From Parabacteroides sp. (lineage in GTDB: Bacteria; Bacteroidota; Bacteroidia; Bacteroidales; Tannerellaceae): 37,725 bases of DNA. Where the stretch lies: contig JAJBTJ010000053.1 of the NCBI GenBank assembly GCA_020860905.1, positions 1 to 37,725 on the forward strand. The letters run 5' to 3'. Made by a program: the position numbers and the translations under genes. This document shows, piece after piece, positions 1 to 9,151 of this stretch. Position 1 is the stretch's first letter. Each line of letters begins with the position of its first letter. Below the pieces are notes generated by a model. It had not been told where the DNA came from. It worked only from the letters and a program-made list of their open reading frames with translations, and did not search any database.

Positions 1-78
1 TGTTGACAGAGTGGATATGGATTATAAAGGAGATGGAGAAAGGTAACAGAGGGAAAAGTAGAGATTATTATACACACA

Positions 79-133
79 AAAAACTACATACACGATTGTT
101 GCTTTTAACGGCAAAAACGGGTATGTAGTTTTT
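79..133. terminator. Candidate bidirectional intrinsic terminator
   Basis: 13-bp perfect inverted repeat AAAAACTACATAC (79-91) / GTATGTAGTTTTT (121-133); the A-run on the left and T-run on the right would give a U-tract on either strand. Confidence 0.55.
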
Positions 134-152
134 ATAGAAAGGAGTATAGGGC

Positions 153-203
153 GTACCGGTGCCTGTGTGCAGGTAAACGTGTACAGGCAGTTTTAACCGG
201 TAC
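153..203. repeat. Nested inverted repeat downstream of the SUFU/DUF2185 gene
   Basis: GTACCGGT (153-160) GCCTGT (161-166) ... ACAGGC (183-188) ... ACCGGTAC (196-203), two nested perfect stems. Confidence 0.6.
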
Positions 204-215
204 GGATAAAATATG

Positions 216-1214
216 TTATTCTTCCTCTTCGCGGAACACCCCGTTCTCGTCGCGGTAAAACGCCGAGCCGTACGGAGCGTTCAGCAGGGGGATAATATCG
301 CGGTCGTAATTACAAATCGTATTCAGGTGGTAGATTTCCGAGTGGGCGGCATCGTCTAAATAGGCATCGTCTTCGTCGCCGGCAAAGAAACGCCAGCCGC
401 TATCGGGTACGTCGCCGTCAGGCGCTTCGCGGTACATATACCCTACCTGGCAACCGTCTACAGTAATCCGGTCGGTCGCGATACAACCCGGCGCGTCTTT
501 CCAGTCGGGAAGTAATTCTTCTATTTCCCCGGCCGAAAGAACGAATTCCTTGTCCGACGGCACGAATCCTTCGCAGGCATTCGCCCGCTCGTTGTTTACT
601 ATCACTATCCGGTCGTCCATCTGGTCGAGCAACGCTTCGGCCGTATAAGCCAACTTGTAGTTCATTTCTTCTTCGTACAGCGGAATTACCTGGTAAAAGT
701 TTACTTCGCTGCCGTCCGGTAGGGGGCAGACATGCGCTTTTTCGTCGAAGAGCGCCGGGCTTATCAGCAGTACGCCCGTAAAACGGGTATTGTCGGCAAA
801 CGGCTCGCCGTTCGGAACCGTATGCCCCCAGCCTAACCAGCTTTCTTCCTCGAGCGGGAGGCGCGCCAGGATTTTAAGCCACCGCAGCGGCCAGTACCAT
901 TTTTCTTCGTGGCTGTTTATCTGCCAGTCGGGAGGCAAGCAAACCGCTACTTCGGCCCGGTCGAGCTTTTCGTCGGCCAATTCTTCGGGTACGTTCATCC
1001 GGTGGGCGCCCATACCCATCGTAACCAGGGTGTAGTAATTCCGTTCGGAAGTAGGCGGGATGATGGCGATATCTACATGAATATCGGGCGAAACGATTTC
1101 ATGGAACACTTGTTCGTATTTTCCGAAGTGCTGCGCAATGTGGTTTTCTACCGCTTCTATTTCCCGCTCGGTATACATTTCAGGATTGTACGTGCTTTCA
1201 TTTTCTTCTTTCAT
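216..1214 (-). CDS. SUFU-like / DUF2185 (Imm33-type) domain protein
   Basis: 332-aa ORF; N-terminal half resembles suppressor-of-fused domain (VTMGMGAHRMNVP...), C-terminal half resembles DUF2185 (GYMYREAPD...DSGWRFFAGDED). Confidence 0.7.
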   Translation of the reverse strand: MKEENESTYNPEMYTEREIEAVENHIAQHFGKYEQVFHEIVSPDIHVDIAIIPPTSERNYYTLVTMGMGAHRMNVPEELADEKLDRAEVAVCLPPDWQINSHEEKWYWPLRWLKILARLPLEEESWLGWGHTVPNGEPFADNTRFTGVLLISPALFDEKAHVCPLPDGSEVNFYQVIPLYEEEMNYKLAYTAEALLDQMDDRIVIVNNERANACEGFVPSDKEFVLSAGEIEELLPDWKDAPGCIATDRITVDGCQVGYMYREAPDGDVPDSGWRFFAGDEDDAYLDDAAHSEIYHLNTICNYDRDIIPLLNAPYGSAFYRDENGVFREEEE

Positions 1215-1475
1215 AAGTTACGCAGGGTTTAACGTGTTGTTTCTATAAAGTATGATTATCAGTGCGAATATACGCATTTCCGGAATAAAGCAAGTAGGAG
1301 AAGACAGTTCTTTTTGGAAAAGAGTTTTTTAAGAAAACCCGGCTTTCCCGGCAAAGAGTGACATTCTTCCTTACCGGGCCGGTGCAGCCCGTTGCCAGAA
1401 CGGCCCTTCATTTTTTATCGTACATTCGGAAAGGGTGCTAATTAAAACTAATTTTTGGCAAACCCGGCTGTCCTG

Positions 1476-1508
1476 TTTGTATATTTCGAGGGATTTTGAA
1501 TATTTTTG
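1476..1508 (+). promoter_or_regulatory. Bacteroidetes-type promoter for the HEAT/DUF1080 gene
   Basis: TTTG (1476-1479), 21-nt spacer, TATTTTTG (1501-1508), fitting TTTG-N19-21-TAnnTTTG. Confidence 0.5.
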
Positions 1509-1752
1509 TTTCAAATGCGAAGATAAGTTGCGTGCAGGCATAGCCGGAGCAAGCCGGTTTGTGCCTTTCGATAAGCGTTATCTTCGTAGCAGGCCGGGAT
1601 TATCGGCATTACAGACCTATGTAAATTAAGAAGAAAGTCGTATCATGAAAAACAACCGGGCTGTTTCTTTGCGGCTTGTTCCTTGCTTTCGTCCGCCAGA
1701 AGCGGGAGTGGCCTGTTGGATGAAGAAAAACAATCCATAAAATAACTACCTT

Positions 1753-4700
1753 ATGAAATTTATTTATTCTACGCTTATTGCGATGTTCTTTTCCGTCGCG
1801 GCGCTTTCCGCCCAGACGCAACGTACGGTAAAGACGACCGTTGCCGATGTGCTGGCACAAATGGATAACCTGCGTCGCGGCGAGTCCGGCAAATTGATGG
1901 CCGATTTAGCGGCTGCTTACGGAAAAGCGTTGCAAACCGTTACCGGTACCGCAGCGAAGGCGTTTTTTATCACCCGATTGCAACAAATAGGGAGCAGCGA
2001 AAGCGTGCCCATGCTCCGGAAATACCTTTCCGACCCCGCTTTATGCGCCAACACGGCCGCCGCATTGGGTGCGATAGGCGGTACGGAGGCCGGCAATGCA
2101 TTGCTCGAAGCGCTTCCTGCTTCGGAAGGAACCTGCCGGGAAGCCCTGCTTGATGCTGTGGCCGCTACGGAAGTGCCCGGTGCGGAAAAAGCTTTGCTGG
2201 CTTTAACGGAAACGAACGCCGTAGAAACGGATAAGGCGCTTGCGCGGGCACTGGGCCGTTGCGGGTCGGACGCTTCGCTGGATTGGCTGGCCGGAAAGGC
2301 GAAACACGCCGGGTATGCGTGGGAGCCCGGAGGAATTACCGCTTCGTATGTGGCTTTGCTGAAAAGAACCGGAGAGCAGGGAAATGCGGCCCGGGTGGCG
2401 AAAGATGCCTCTGCGTTATTGAAAAATGCCGCCAAGGCTGGCGAGATGCAGACGCGGGCAGCCGCATTGGAGGTCCTTTTTTCGGTAAAGAAAGGCGAAG
2501 AAGCGGCTTTATTGCTCGCAGCTTTAAACGACCCCGACCGCGCCTTCCGGCAAGCTGCTTTGCAGGGCGCCTCGGGAATCCGGGAAGCGGAAGCCTATAA
2601 GGAAATTATCAAACGCCTGCCGAAATTCAAGCCGGAAGTAAAGGCCGACGTATTAAACTGGATTGCTTCCCAGGGCGCTCAACCCGAAGTAGCCCGGACC
2701 ATCCGGACATTGGAAATCAAATATGAGCTCCCGGCGCTTTTAGTGTTGCAAAATCAGTTGAAAGATACGGATTTCGAAGTGAAAAAAGCGGCCGCCTGGG
2801 CGCTGGTAAAGGTGCGCGACCGGGGAGCTGTTCCGTTGTTGGTCGGGTTGCTCGGCAGCGACGATGCCGGGCTTACGGCCTTGGGACAGGCTACCCTGGA
2901 GGCATTCGACGACGATGTATCCACCCAGGTGGCGCGCGCCGTTCCTTCGCTCCCGAACCGGGGGAAGATAGCTGCCCTCGAAATACTGGCGCTCCGGAAA
3001 GCGAACGACAATGTGAATACGGTATATAATTTGGTTGCTTCGTCCGACAAAGAAGTGAAAATAGCCGCTTTGCGCGCACTGAAAGAGGTGGTTACCGGCA
3101 AGGAACTAATCCGGTTGTTCGGCATGTTGCAGCAGGCGCCGACGGAAGACGTGCCGGCCATACAGGAGGCGATTGCCGCCGCTCTCGCCGGCCGGTCGCC
3201 GCGCGAACAACTGAATACGATAATCGAGCAGATGTACCGGGCAGGCGACAGTAAGAAATACTTATTCTATCCTCTTTTGGCGCGTACGGGCGAAGCAAAG
3301 GCGTTGGAGATAATCCTGTCCGGTTTTCGAACGGGAACCGGCGTAACGAAAGAAGCAGCTTTTGCCGCGTTGACTCGCTTCGAAGGAACCGGAGCGCTCG
3401 ACGAATTGCTGGCCATCGGTGCCGGTTCGCCGGATGCAGCCGTTTCCGCGCAGGCGTTGGATGCCTATGTACACCAGGTAGCCGTTTCGGGTATGACAGC
3501 CGAGAACCGGTTGATTTTTTTACGTAAAGCGATGGAAGTGACCCGCAACGATGCGCAGCGGATTCCGGTTTTGCAGGAAATTGCAAAAACCGGCTCGTTC
3601 CAGGCGTTGCTGTATGCCGGTTCGTTTTTGGAGGATAACGCTTTGCAACAGGTAGCGGCGCACGCGGTTATCGACATCGCGCTGGCGCACCCGGAATATG
3701 CGGGGCCCGACATTAAGCGTTTGCTCGAACGGGCTGCCGCAGTAGTAACCGGGCCGGATGCGGCTGCGAAACGCCAGGCGGTAGCTGCGTGGTTGGAAGA
3801 AGCGCCGGCCGGCGGCTTCGTTTCGATGTTCAACGGACGTGACCTGACCGGTTGGAAAGGATTGGTGGGTACGCCGCTTACGCGCGCCCGGATGAGTGCC
3901 GCACAGTTGGTGAAAGCACAAGCCAAGGCCGACGAAACGGCCCGGCGCGACTGGAAAGTGGAGAACGGTTGCCTGGTTTTCGAAGGCGACGGATTCGATA
4001 ACTTGTGTACCGAAAAGCCATACGGCGATTTCGAGATGTACGTGGATTGGCGGCTCGACCCGGCCGGCCCCGAAGCCGATGCCGGCATTTACCTGCGGGG
4101 TACGCCTCAGGTGCAGATATGGGATACGGCTCGCGTAAAAGTAGGTGCGCAGGTAGGTTCGGGCGGCTTGTACAACAACCGCGTCAACCCGAGCAAACCG
4201 TTGAAGGTGGCCGATAATCGCTTGGGGGAATGGAATACCTTCTTTATCCGGATGGTGGGCGACCGTGTAACGGTTTACCTCAACGGCGAACTGGTAACCG
4301 ATAACGTGATTCTGGAAAATTACTGGGATGCCGCCCTGCCGGTGCCACCGGTCGAACAAATCGAATTGCAGGCGCACGGCAGCAAAGTGTATTACCGGAA
4401 CTTGTATATCCGCGAACTGGAGCGTCCGGAACCGTTCCGGTTGCCGGCGGAGGAAGAAAAGGCGGGGTTCCGCGTCCTGTTCGACGGCACGAATATGCAC
4501 GAATGGACGGGCAATACCCGCGATTATGTGCTGGAAAACGGCTGTATCGTGATGCATCCCACGCAAAGTTTCGGCGGTAATTTGTATACGAAAAACGAGT
4601 TCGCCGATTTTATTTACCGGTTCGAATTCTGTCTTACCCCGGCGGCCAACAACGGAGTGGGCATCCGTACGCCGATGGAAGGCGATGCGGCTTATGTGGG

Positions 4701-5040
4701 TATGGAAGTGCAGATACTGGATTGCGAGCATCCGGTATACAAAGATATTACCCCGTTGCAGCATCACGGCTCGGTGTACGGTATTCTTCCGGCCATGGAG
4801 CATGCCTGTAATCCGGTAGGCGAATGGAATACCGAAGAGATTATGGCTTGCGGCGACCGGATACGGGTTACGGTAAACGGCGTAGTGGTTGTCGACGGAA
4901 ATATCCGGGAAGCGGTAAAGAACGGTACGCCCGACGGACAGGAGCATCCGGGGTTATTCAATAAAAAAGGGCATATCGGTTTCCTGGGACACGGCTCGGA
5001 AGTAAAGTTCCGGAATATCCGTATCAAGGAGTTGAAATAA
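1753..5040 (+). CDS. HEAT-repeat protein with two C-terminal DUF1080 (3-keto-disaccharide hydrolase-type) domains
   Basis: 1095-aa ORF with signal peptide (…VAALSAQ), long Ala-rich helical repeat region, then two DUF1080-like openings (FVSMFNGRDLTGWKG; FRVLFDGTNMHEWTGN). Confidence 0.85.
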   Translation: MKFIYSTLIAMFFSVAALSAQTQRTVKTTVADVLAQMDNLRRGESGKLMADLAAAYGKALQTVTGTAAKAFFITRLQQIGSSESVPMLRKYLSDPALCANTAAALGAIGGTEAGNALLEALPASEGTCREALLDAVAATEVPGAEKALLALTETNAVETDKALARALGRCGSDASLDWLAGKAKHAGYAWEPGGITASYVALLKRTGEQGNAARVAKDASALLKNAAKAGEMQTRAAALEVLFSVKKGEEAALLLAALNDPDRAFRQAALQGASGIREAEAYKEIIKRLPKFKPEVKADVLNWIASQGAQPEVARTIRTLEIKYELPALLVLQNQLKDTDFEVKKAAAWALVKVRDRGAVPLLVGLLGSDDAGLTALGQATLEAFDDDVSTQVARAVPSLPNRGKIAALEILALRKANDNVNTVYNLVASSDKEVKIAALRALKEVVTGKELIRLFGMLQQAPTEDVPAIQEAIAAALAGRSPREQLNTIIEQMYRAGDSKKYLFYPLLARTGEAKALEIILSGFRTGTGVTKEAAFAALTRFEGTGALDELLAIGAGSPDAAVSAQALDAYVHQVAVSGMTAENRLIFLRKAMEVTRNDAQRIPVLQEIAKTGSFQALLYAGSFLEDNALQQVAAHAVIDIALAHPEYAGPDIKRLLERAAAVVTGPDAAAKRQAVAAWLEEAPAGGFVSMFNGRDLTGWKGLVGTPLTRARMSAAQLVKAQAKADETARRDWKVENGCLVFEGDGFDNLCTEKPYGDFEMYVDWRLDPAGPEADAGIYLRGTPQVQIWDTARVKVGAQVGSGGLYNNRVNPSKPLKVADNRLGEWNTFFIRMVGDRVTVYLNGELVTDNVILENYWDAALPVPPVEQIELQAHGSKVYYRNLYIRELERPEPFRLPAEEEKAGFRVLFDGTNMHEWTGNTRDYVLENGCIVMHPTQSFGGNLYTKNEFADFIYRFEFCLTPAANNGVGIRTPMEGDAAYVGMEVQILDCEHPVYKDITPLQHHGSVYGILPAMEHACNPVGEWNTEEIMACGDRIRVTVNGVVVVDGNIREAVKNGTPDGQEHPGLFNKKGHIGFLGHGSEVKFRNIRIKELK

Positions 5041-5293
5041 GGAATCAAGTATACTTGCGGGAAGAACGAAATCCGGTGTGGCGGATGCTTTTCGCAGCAG
5101 GTCAGCTAAACGAGGCGGGGCGAAGGTCAAGGTCCCGCCTCGTTTTTGTTATGTAGGGGGTATCCAATCCCGTAGCCCTATACATCTTATTTATGCGGCA
5201 TCATTAAGGATGTTACCGGTGTTTAATCCGGTTTCCTGCTGTCGCTTTTTCGTTTTCTCATACAGGAAAACTTATTTGCAGGTTGCCGCCCCG

Positions 5294-7114
5294 CTACTTT
5301 TCCGGCAAATGCAATACGAAACGAATCAGCTCTACGAATACCGGGCCGTATCTTTCCCGCTTACGGTCGCCTACGCCGCTTATCCGGCCGAACTCGTCCA
5401 GGCTCACCGGGCGTTGTGCTACCATTTCGCTCAGCGACTGGTCGTTGAAAATCAGGTAAGGCGGCACCCCTTCTTTCCGGGCTATACGCGAACGGAGTTG
5501 CCGCAAGGCGTCCGCCAGCGTTTCTTCGGCGGAACTGCCAGCGCGCGGACGTATCTTGCCGCCCTTCGATGCTTTTCCTGGAGCCGTTTCCTTTTCCTGC
5601 GGACGTACGACGGCCAGGGTGGCTTTTTGCCCTTCGAAGAGTACTTTGTTTCCTAACGGGGTAACTTTCAGGGTATTTGCGTGCGCGTAATCTATTTCCA
5701 GGTAGCCTAATTGGAGCATCTGGTGCAGGTATTCGTGCCATTCCCGGTACGATACGTCTTTTCCCGCCCCGTAGGTTTTCAATAAATTATACCCTTTGGA
5801 GAGGATTTCGTTGCGGTACGAACCCCGGAGGATGTCGATAACCGTTTGCATGCCGACCTGTTGTCCGGTGCGTACTACGGCGCTCAGCGCCTTTTGTACC
5901 AACACGGTACCGTCGAACCGGCGGGGCGGATGCAAGCACACGTCGCAATTGCCGCAATCGTGCTCCACTTCTTCGTTGAAATAATTCAGCAGGATACGGC
6001 GGCGGCACACATCGCTTTCGCAATAACGCTGCATCCGTTGCAGCTTTTCGAGGTTGATTTCGCTCTGGCCGCTTTCTTCCGCGAACTTCCGCAACGTAAT
6101 TACGTCGGCGTAGTTGTAAAACAAGAGCGCTTCGCTTTTCAGCCCGTCCCGGCCGGCACGTCCGATTTCCTGATAATATCCCTCGATACATTTCGGCATG
6201 TTGTAGTGGATTACCCACCGGACATTGCTTTTATCGATACCCATGCCGAAAGCGATGGTGGCGCATACCACCTTGATGCGGTCGTTGATAAAGTCGTTTT
6301 GCGCTTTTTCGCGCAATTCGGCCGGCATACCGGCATGGTAAGCCGAAGCGTCGATACCGGCGGCCGATAACCGCTCGGCTAGGTTTTCGGTTGTTTTACG
6401 CGACAGACAGTAAATGATGCCGCTTTGTCCGTGCCGCGCCCGGATAAACTGGATGATGGCTTTGCTTTTTTCCCTGCCGCCGAGCCCCGGCAATACCGTG
6501 AGGCTGAGGTTGGGGCGGTCGAACGACGAGATAAAAACCTTCGGGTCGCGCAGGCGGAGTTGCTCGATAATATCGGTTCGGGTAATTTTGTCGGCCGTAG
6601 CAGTAAGCGCCATAATCGGTACTTGCGGAAACCGTTCTTTCAAAATGGCCAGTTGGGTGTACTCCGGACGGAAGTCGTGCCCCCATTGCGAGATGCAGTG
6701 CGCTTCGTCGACGGCAATCAGCGAAAGGTCGAGGCGCGACAACAAATAGTCCGTTTCGGCCATCAGCCGCTCGGGCGAGATATAAAGCAGCTTGATTTTC
6801 CCCTGGATGCATAATTGCTTGATTTGCTGCCGTTCTTCCTCGCTTTGCGAGCTGTTGAGGGCGGCGGCCGGAATGCCGTTGGAAACGAGTCCTTCCACCT
6901 GGTCTTTCATCAGGGCGATAAGAGGCGAGATAACTACGGCCGTACCCGGCAGGTAAATGGCGGGTAACTGGAAACAAATGGATTTGCCTCCGCCGGTGGG
7001 CATCAGCACCAGGGCGTCTTTTTTCAGCAGGATATGGCGGATAATTTCCGCTTGCAGAGGGCGGAACGAAGTGTAGCCGAAAAACTTTTTAAGTAAAAGC
7101 GATAATTCTTTCAT
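5294..7114 (-). CDS. recQ: ATP-dependent DNA helicase RecQ
   Basis: 606 aa; LMPTGGGKSICFQLPA (Walker A), AVDEAHCISQWGHDFRPEY, GRAGRDG, Zn-binding CESDVCRRR...CGNCDVC, C-terminal HRDC-like region. Confidence 0.95.
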   Translation of the reverse strand: MKELSLLLKKFFGYTSFRPLQAEIIRHILLKKDALVLMPTGGGKSICFQLPAIYLPGTAVVISPLIALMKDQVEGLVSNGIPAAALNSSQSEEERQQIKQLCIQGKIKLLYISPERLMAETDYLLSRLDLSLIAVDEAHCISQWGHDFRPEYTQLAILKERFPQVPIMALTATADKITRTDIIEQLRLRDPKVFISSFDRPNLSLTVLPGLGGREKSKAIIQFIRARHGQSGIIYCLSRKTTENLAERLSAAGIDASAYHAGMPAELREKAQNDFINDRIKVVCATIAFGMGIDKSNVRWVIHYNMPKCIEGYYQEIGRAGRDGLKSEALLFYNYADVITLRKFAEESGQSEINLEKLQRMQRYCESDVCRRRILLNYFNEEVEHDCGNCDVCLHPPRRFDGTVLVQKALSAVVRTGQQVGMQTVIDILRGSYRNEILSKGYNLLKTYGAGKDVSYREWHEYLHQMLQLGYLEIDYAHANTLKVTPLGNKVLFEGQKATLAVVRPQEKETAPGKASKGGKIRPRAGSSAEETLADALRQLRSRIARKEGVPPYLIFNDQSLSEMVAQRPVSLDEFGRISGVGDRKRERYGPVFVELIRFVLHLPEK

Positions 7115-7230
7115 CGTGTAAGGGCTTAGGTAAAGCCACGTTTTTTATTTCAATCGGGAAAATAGGAGCCGGAAACAAAAGCGGGCGCCTGCTTGCCTAT
7201 GACCGGATGATGCCGAGGCGCCCCCTGCTA

Positions 7231-7315
7231 TCGATTCTTTCCTATCTCAAAGATAGTACAACCCCCAGGGCCGTAGCGCCGCCCGTTTTCGATTCTTTTC
7301 TATACAAAAGTAGTA
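7231..7315 (-). promoter_or_regulatory. Tandem duplicated promoter-like elements upstream of recQ
   Basis: Near-identical blocks TCGATTCTTTCCTATCTCAAAGATAGTA (7231-7258) and TCGATTCTTTTCTATACAAAAGTAGTA (7289-7315); each carries a minus-strand -7-like motif (TATCTTTG 7255-7248; TACTTTTG 7312-7305). Confidence 0.45.
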
Positions 7316-7398
7316 ATATTTTTTATATTAAAAGGGCGCAAAACCGGCTAATTGGTCTAAAATAATGTTGCATACGGTAAAAGCATCCGCATCTGATT

Positions 7399-7406
7399 TA
7401 TATTTG
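7399..7406 (+). promoter_or_regulatory. Candidate -7 element for the metallophosphoesterase gene
   Basis: TATATTTG matches TAnnTTTG, 80 nt upstream of the start codon. Confidence 0.4.
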
Positions 7407-7485
7407 TATCTCCTAAGATTAACGGATAAGAACAGGAGTTTTCCCGCTTTTCCGTTGGAAGGATAACTAACCCGTATAGAAATTT

Positions 7486-8292
7486 ATGAAATCCTTGATT
7501 TGTGGTTTGGCTGTTTGTTGCAGCCTGGTTTCGTGCGATGTGTTCGATTACCATCCGTACGATTTGCAGATTGGAAAAGAGTACCGCGATACGAATGCCC
7601 GGAATATCGAGCGCCTCGGGCGGCTTAACGACGGGCGCGACAGTATCCGTTTCGCTTTCATGGGCGATACCCAGCGTTTTTACGACGAAACCGAAGATTT
7701 TATAGAGGCAGTAAATGCCCGCAACGACATCGACTTCGTGATTCACGGCGGCGATGTGTCGGATTTCGGCATGAAGAAGGAATTTCTTTGGCTCGAAGAC
7801 CGGATGCACTCCCTGAAAGTGCCCTATGTAACCTTGTGCGGAAACCACGATATTCTGGGCTCGGGCGAGGAAATTTACCAAGTGGTGTACGGCGACCTGA
7901 ACTTCGCCTTTATTTTCGGGCGCACCAAATTCATCTGCATCAATACCAATGCGCTCGAGTTCGATTACGCCACGCCGGTGCCCGATTTCGAGTTTATCGT
8001 AAAAGAAACCACCGACAGTACCTCTACTGCGTACGATAACACCGTTTTCGTGATGCACGTGGCTCCCGGCGATGTGGAGTTTAACAACAACGTGCTTATT
8101 CCTTTTAAAGAATACACCAAACGGGCGCGGAACCTGCTGTTCTGCCTCCATGCCCACGAACATTCCCTCCAGGAACGGGATATGTTTAACGACGGTGTGA
8201 TGTACTATGGCTGCGAAGCCATCAAGAAACGCAGCTACCTGGTTTTTACCGTGAAACAAAATACCTACAGCTATGAGGTGGTGCGGTTTTAA
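7486..8292 (+). CDS. Metallophosphoesterase, predicted lipoprotein
   Basis: 268 aa; lipobox-like SLVSC; FMGDTQ, HGGDVSDFG, CGNHDILG, HVAPGD, HAHEH calcineurin-like motifs. Confidence 0.85.
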   Translation: MKSLICGLAVCCSLVSCDVFDYHPYDLQIGKEYRDTNARNIERLGRLNDGRDSIRFAFMGDTQRFYDETEDFIEAVNARNDIDFVIHGGDVSDFGMKKEFLWLEDRMHSLKVPYVTLCGNHDILGSGEEIYQVVYGDLNFAFIFGRTKFICINTNALEFDYATPVPDFEFIVKETTDSTSTAYDNTVFVMHVAPGDVEFNNNVLIPFKEYTKRARNLLFCLHAHEHSLQERDMFNDGVMYYGCEAIKKRSYLVFTVKQNTYSYEVVRF

Positions 8293-8962
8293 CGTGTGCG
8301 GCCGGGGAGGCCGGTTAGCGGCGTTGTTGCTGGGAGTGTGCCTGTTTTCCGGCCAGGCACAGGAAAAGCAAAACAACGAGGCGCTCTCGGCGTACGAGCA
8401 ACGTATCCTGCGTTACAAACAGGGCTGGTCGAAGCTCATCCCCGATTATTCCAAACTCCAGTATGCAGGCGGCATGGGGATGCTTTCGTTCGGGGTAGGC
8501 TGGGACTACGGGAAAAACAGGCAGTGGGAAACGGATGTATTTATCGGCTTCGTTCCCCGGTTCACGGGCGAGCACGGGCATGCCACGTTTACGGTGAAAG
8601 AAAATTACTACCCGTGGGAAATCGCCCTGAGCCCGATTAGGAACACCACAGCCTGGACACTCGAGCCGCTGTCGCTCTCGCTGTACGTGAACAAAATATT
8701 CGGCAACGGCGAGTTCTGGACGAAGCAACCCGAGAAGTATCCCGAAAAGTATTACGTATTGGCTACCAACCTGCGGTTCAACCTGGCCTTTGGGCAGCGC
8801 ATCAACCTGGCCGTACGTCACCCGCATTTCGCCCATACGGTGAGTGTATTTTACGAGGTGGGTACGAACGATTTGTATCTGATTTGCGCTATCCAGAACA
8901 AAACGCTGAAATTGCACGATATTTTCAGCCTGTCGCTGGGGCTGAAGTTCCAGTTCTTGTAA
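8273..8962 (+). CDS. Putative outer-membrane/secreted protein of unknown function
   Basis: 229 aa with hydrophobic N-terminus (LAALLLGVCLFSGQAQ) and alternating aromatic/polar strand-like sequence; start overlaps the previous CDS by 20 bp. Confidence 0.65.
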   Translation: MRWCGFNVCGRGGRLAALLLGVCLFSGQAQEKQNNEALSAYEQRILRYKQGWSKLIPDYSKLQYAGGMGMLSFGVGWDYGKNRQWETDVFIGFVPRFTGEHGHATFTVKENYYPWEIALSPIRNTTAWTLEPLSLSLYVNKIFGNGEFWTKQPEKYPEKYYVLATNLRFNLAFGQRINLAVRHPHFAHTVSVFYEVGTNDLYLICAIQNKTLKLHDIFSLSLGLKFQFL

Positions 8963-9063
8963 GAAAAAGCCGCTCGGGAGAGGGGCTGCCGGCAATGTGT
9001 AGTTTCCGTTGCGCGTGTGGATTTTTATTGTGGGGGATGTGAATATATGTGTAGAACTTTTAC

Positions 9064-9071
9064 TAATTTTG
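9064..9071 (+). promoter_or_regulatory. Candidate -7 element for the YitT-family gene
   Basis: TAATTTTG matches TAnnTTTG, about 80 nt upstream of the start codon. Confidence 0.4.
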
Positions 9072-9151
9072 CGGCTTCGTTCGGAAACGACGCGAAGTAA
9101 ATGGAAAAGAGATAAATACATAACATTGAACCTGATAAAACATACACGAAA

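Noticed and set aside
3520-4947. 475-aa minus-strand ORF
   Set aside because: Antisense to the DUF1080 domains of the well-supported plus-strand CDS; no recognisable domain.
7357-8376. 339-aa minus-strand ORF
   Set aside because: Antisense to the metallophosphoesterase, which has clear catalytic motifs.
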